From assembly GCA_900471515.1 (NCBI GenBank), contig UCFC01000016.1, positions 1 to 64,000 of the forward strand: a DNA stretch of 64,000 bases, written 5' to 3'. The position numbers and the translations under genes are program-made. Shown piece after piece: positions 63,423 through 64,000 of this stretch. Origin of the DNA: Hyphomicrobiales bacterium (GTDB lineage Bacteria; Pseudomonadota; Alphaproteobacteria; Rhizobiales; Rhizobiaceae). How positions within the stretch are numbered: position 1 is the stretch's first letter; each line of letters begins with the position of its first letter. Under the pieces are notes generated by a model. That model ran no database searches, was not told where the DNA came from, and worked only from the letters and a program-made list of their open reading frames with translations.

Positions 63423-64000
63423 ATGACAGGCGTGAAAGTAAACCGGACCGAATTTGCCCTTGACCGAACGCGCCAGGTCGCGCCGCAAATTCTTGAAATC
63501 CTTCGTTCTCGCATTCTCTCGATGGATCTGACGCCGACCACGGTCCTGTCGCGTATGTCGCTGCAGAGCGAGTTCAATGTCAGCCAGACGCCGGTGCGCG
63601 ATGCCTTGATCCGGCTGGAAGAGGAGGGACTGGTCGAGGTCTATCCGCAATATGCCACTGTCGTCGCCAAGATCGATATCGACCACGCCACCCAGGCGCA
63701 TTTCCTGCGGCTGTCGATCGAACTCGAGGCGGTTCGCCGGCTGACGCTTGAAAGCCCCGCCGAGACGGCGCAGGCGCTTGAACGACTGCTTCGCCAGCAG
63801 GAGGCGGTGGCTTCGCCGGATCAGTTTGACCAGTTCGATGCGCTCGACAAGGATTTCCATCGGACGTTGTTTGAACGCAGCGGCATTCTCGGCCTCTGGG
63901 CAACCGTTCGGCGCCAAAGCGTGCATCTCGACCGGCTGCGCCGCCTCAACCTGCCGATGCCGGGCAAGCTGGAAACGGTGCTGGCCGACCATCGGGCCAT
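63423..64000 (+). CDS. GntR-family (FadR/FCD-type) regulator, cut by the window end
   Basis: An open frame from the ATG at 63423 to the last base, 192 residues so far. The winged helix lies at about 20-80, with the strongly conserved SQTPVRDALIRLEEEGLVEV (about 54-73). A helical FCD domain follows, with the metal-ligand candidate DKDFHRTLFERSG near 141-153. It is divergent from the dehydratase/RraA operon and is its likely repressor. The C-terminal part lies outside the window. Confidence 0.88.
   Translation, partial: MTGVKVNRTEFALDRTRQVAPQILEILRSRILSMDLTPTTVLSRMSLQSEFNVSQTPVRDALIRLEEEGLVEVYPQYATVVAKIDIDHATQAHFLRLSIELEAVRRLTLESPAETAQALERLLRQQEAVASPDQFDQFDALDKDFHRTLFERSGILGLWATVRRQSVHLDRLRRLNLPMPGKLETVLADHRA

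Noticed and set aside
1..64000. CRISPR arrays, tRNA or rRNA genes, insertion sequences
   Set aside because: No regularly spaced repeats, cloverleaf-like sequences, transposase frames or terminal inverted repeats were recognised on reading.

Overview
The window is GC-rich and densely coded, with the look of an alphaproteobacterium of the order Rhizobiales, most likely the Rhizobiaceae. The evidence is the many ABC and TRAP uptake operons, the L-arabinonate dehydratase route, a TfuA/YcaO pair, a DUF4082 protein and a narK1-narK2 fusion. No rRNA, tRNA, CRISPR array, insertion sequence or replication gene is visible. The catabolic, accessory character would suit a chromid, megaplasmid or accessory chromosomal region, but this is inference.

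Layout. 1-1823: the tail of a DUF4082 protein, then a COG0523 metal-chaperone GTPase. 1899-8218: a minus-strand operon (periplasmic-binding-fold protein, polar amino acid ABC transporter, M20 amidohydrolase), divergent from a MocR-type GntR/aminotransferase regulator. 8280-13061: a minus-strand cluster that reads, in transcription order, XRE regulator, SARP-like/TPR regulator, 72-residue protein, YcaO, TfuA, then an 83-residue protein after a short gap. This looks like a peptide or protein backbone-modification system of unknown product and is the most novel part of the window. 13403-16016: a degenerate DMSP-lyase-family cupin, a Cys/Met-metabolism PLP enzyme and a DUF2934 protein.

16211-33063: a respiratory nitrate module. 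It has a nitrate-sensing (NIT) chemoreceptor, a Crp/Fnr regulator, FNR-type TTGAT-N4-ATCAA sites, the narK fusion, narGHJI, a parvulin-type isomerase, a small unknown protein, moeA, a DUF2478 protein, a small membrane protein and mogA. It therefore encodes sensing, transport, reduction, maturation and the last molybdopterin steps together.

33135-40535 (minus): a sensor kinase/response regulator pair, a DctPQM TRAP transporter for 2-oxo acid-like substrates, NhaA and a small membrane protein. 40665-43270 (minus): metNIQ. 43458-50834 (minus): a cytoplasmic GH51 arabinofuranosidase followed by a family-5 oligosaccharide/peptide ABC transporter, with an ArsR-type regulator upstream. 52139-56241: a LacI regulator divergent from ltnD, denD and an SDR gene (C4 sugar-acid oxidation). 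56319-60770: a CUT1 sugar ABC transporter. 60799-63275 (minus): an RraA-type aldolase-like protein and L-arabinonate dehydratase, divergent from a GntR regulator cut by the window end. Together the right third suggests uptake and breakdown of plant cell-wall arabinosides and sugar acids.
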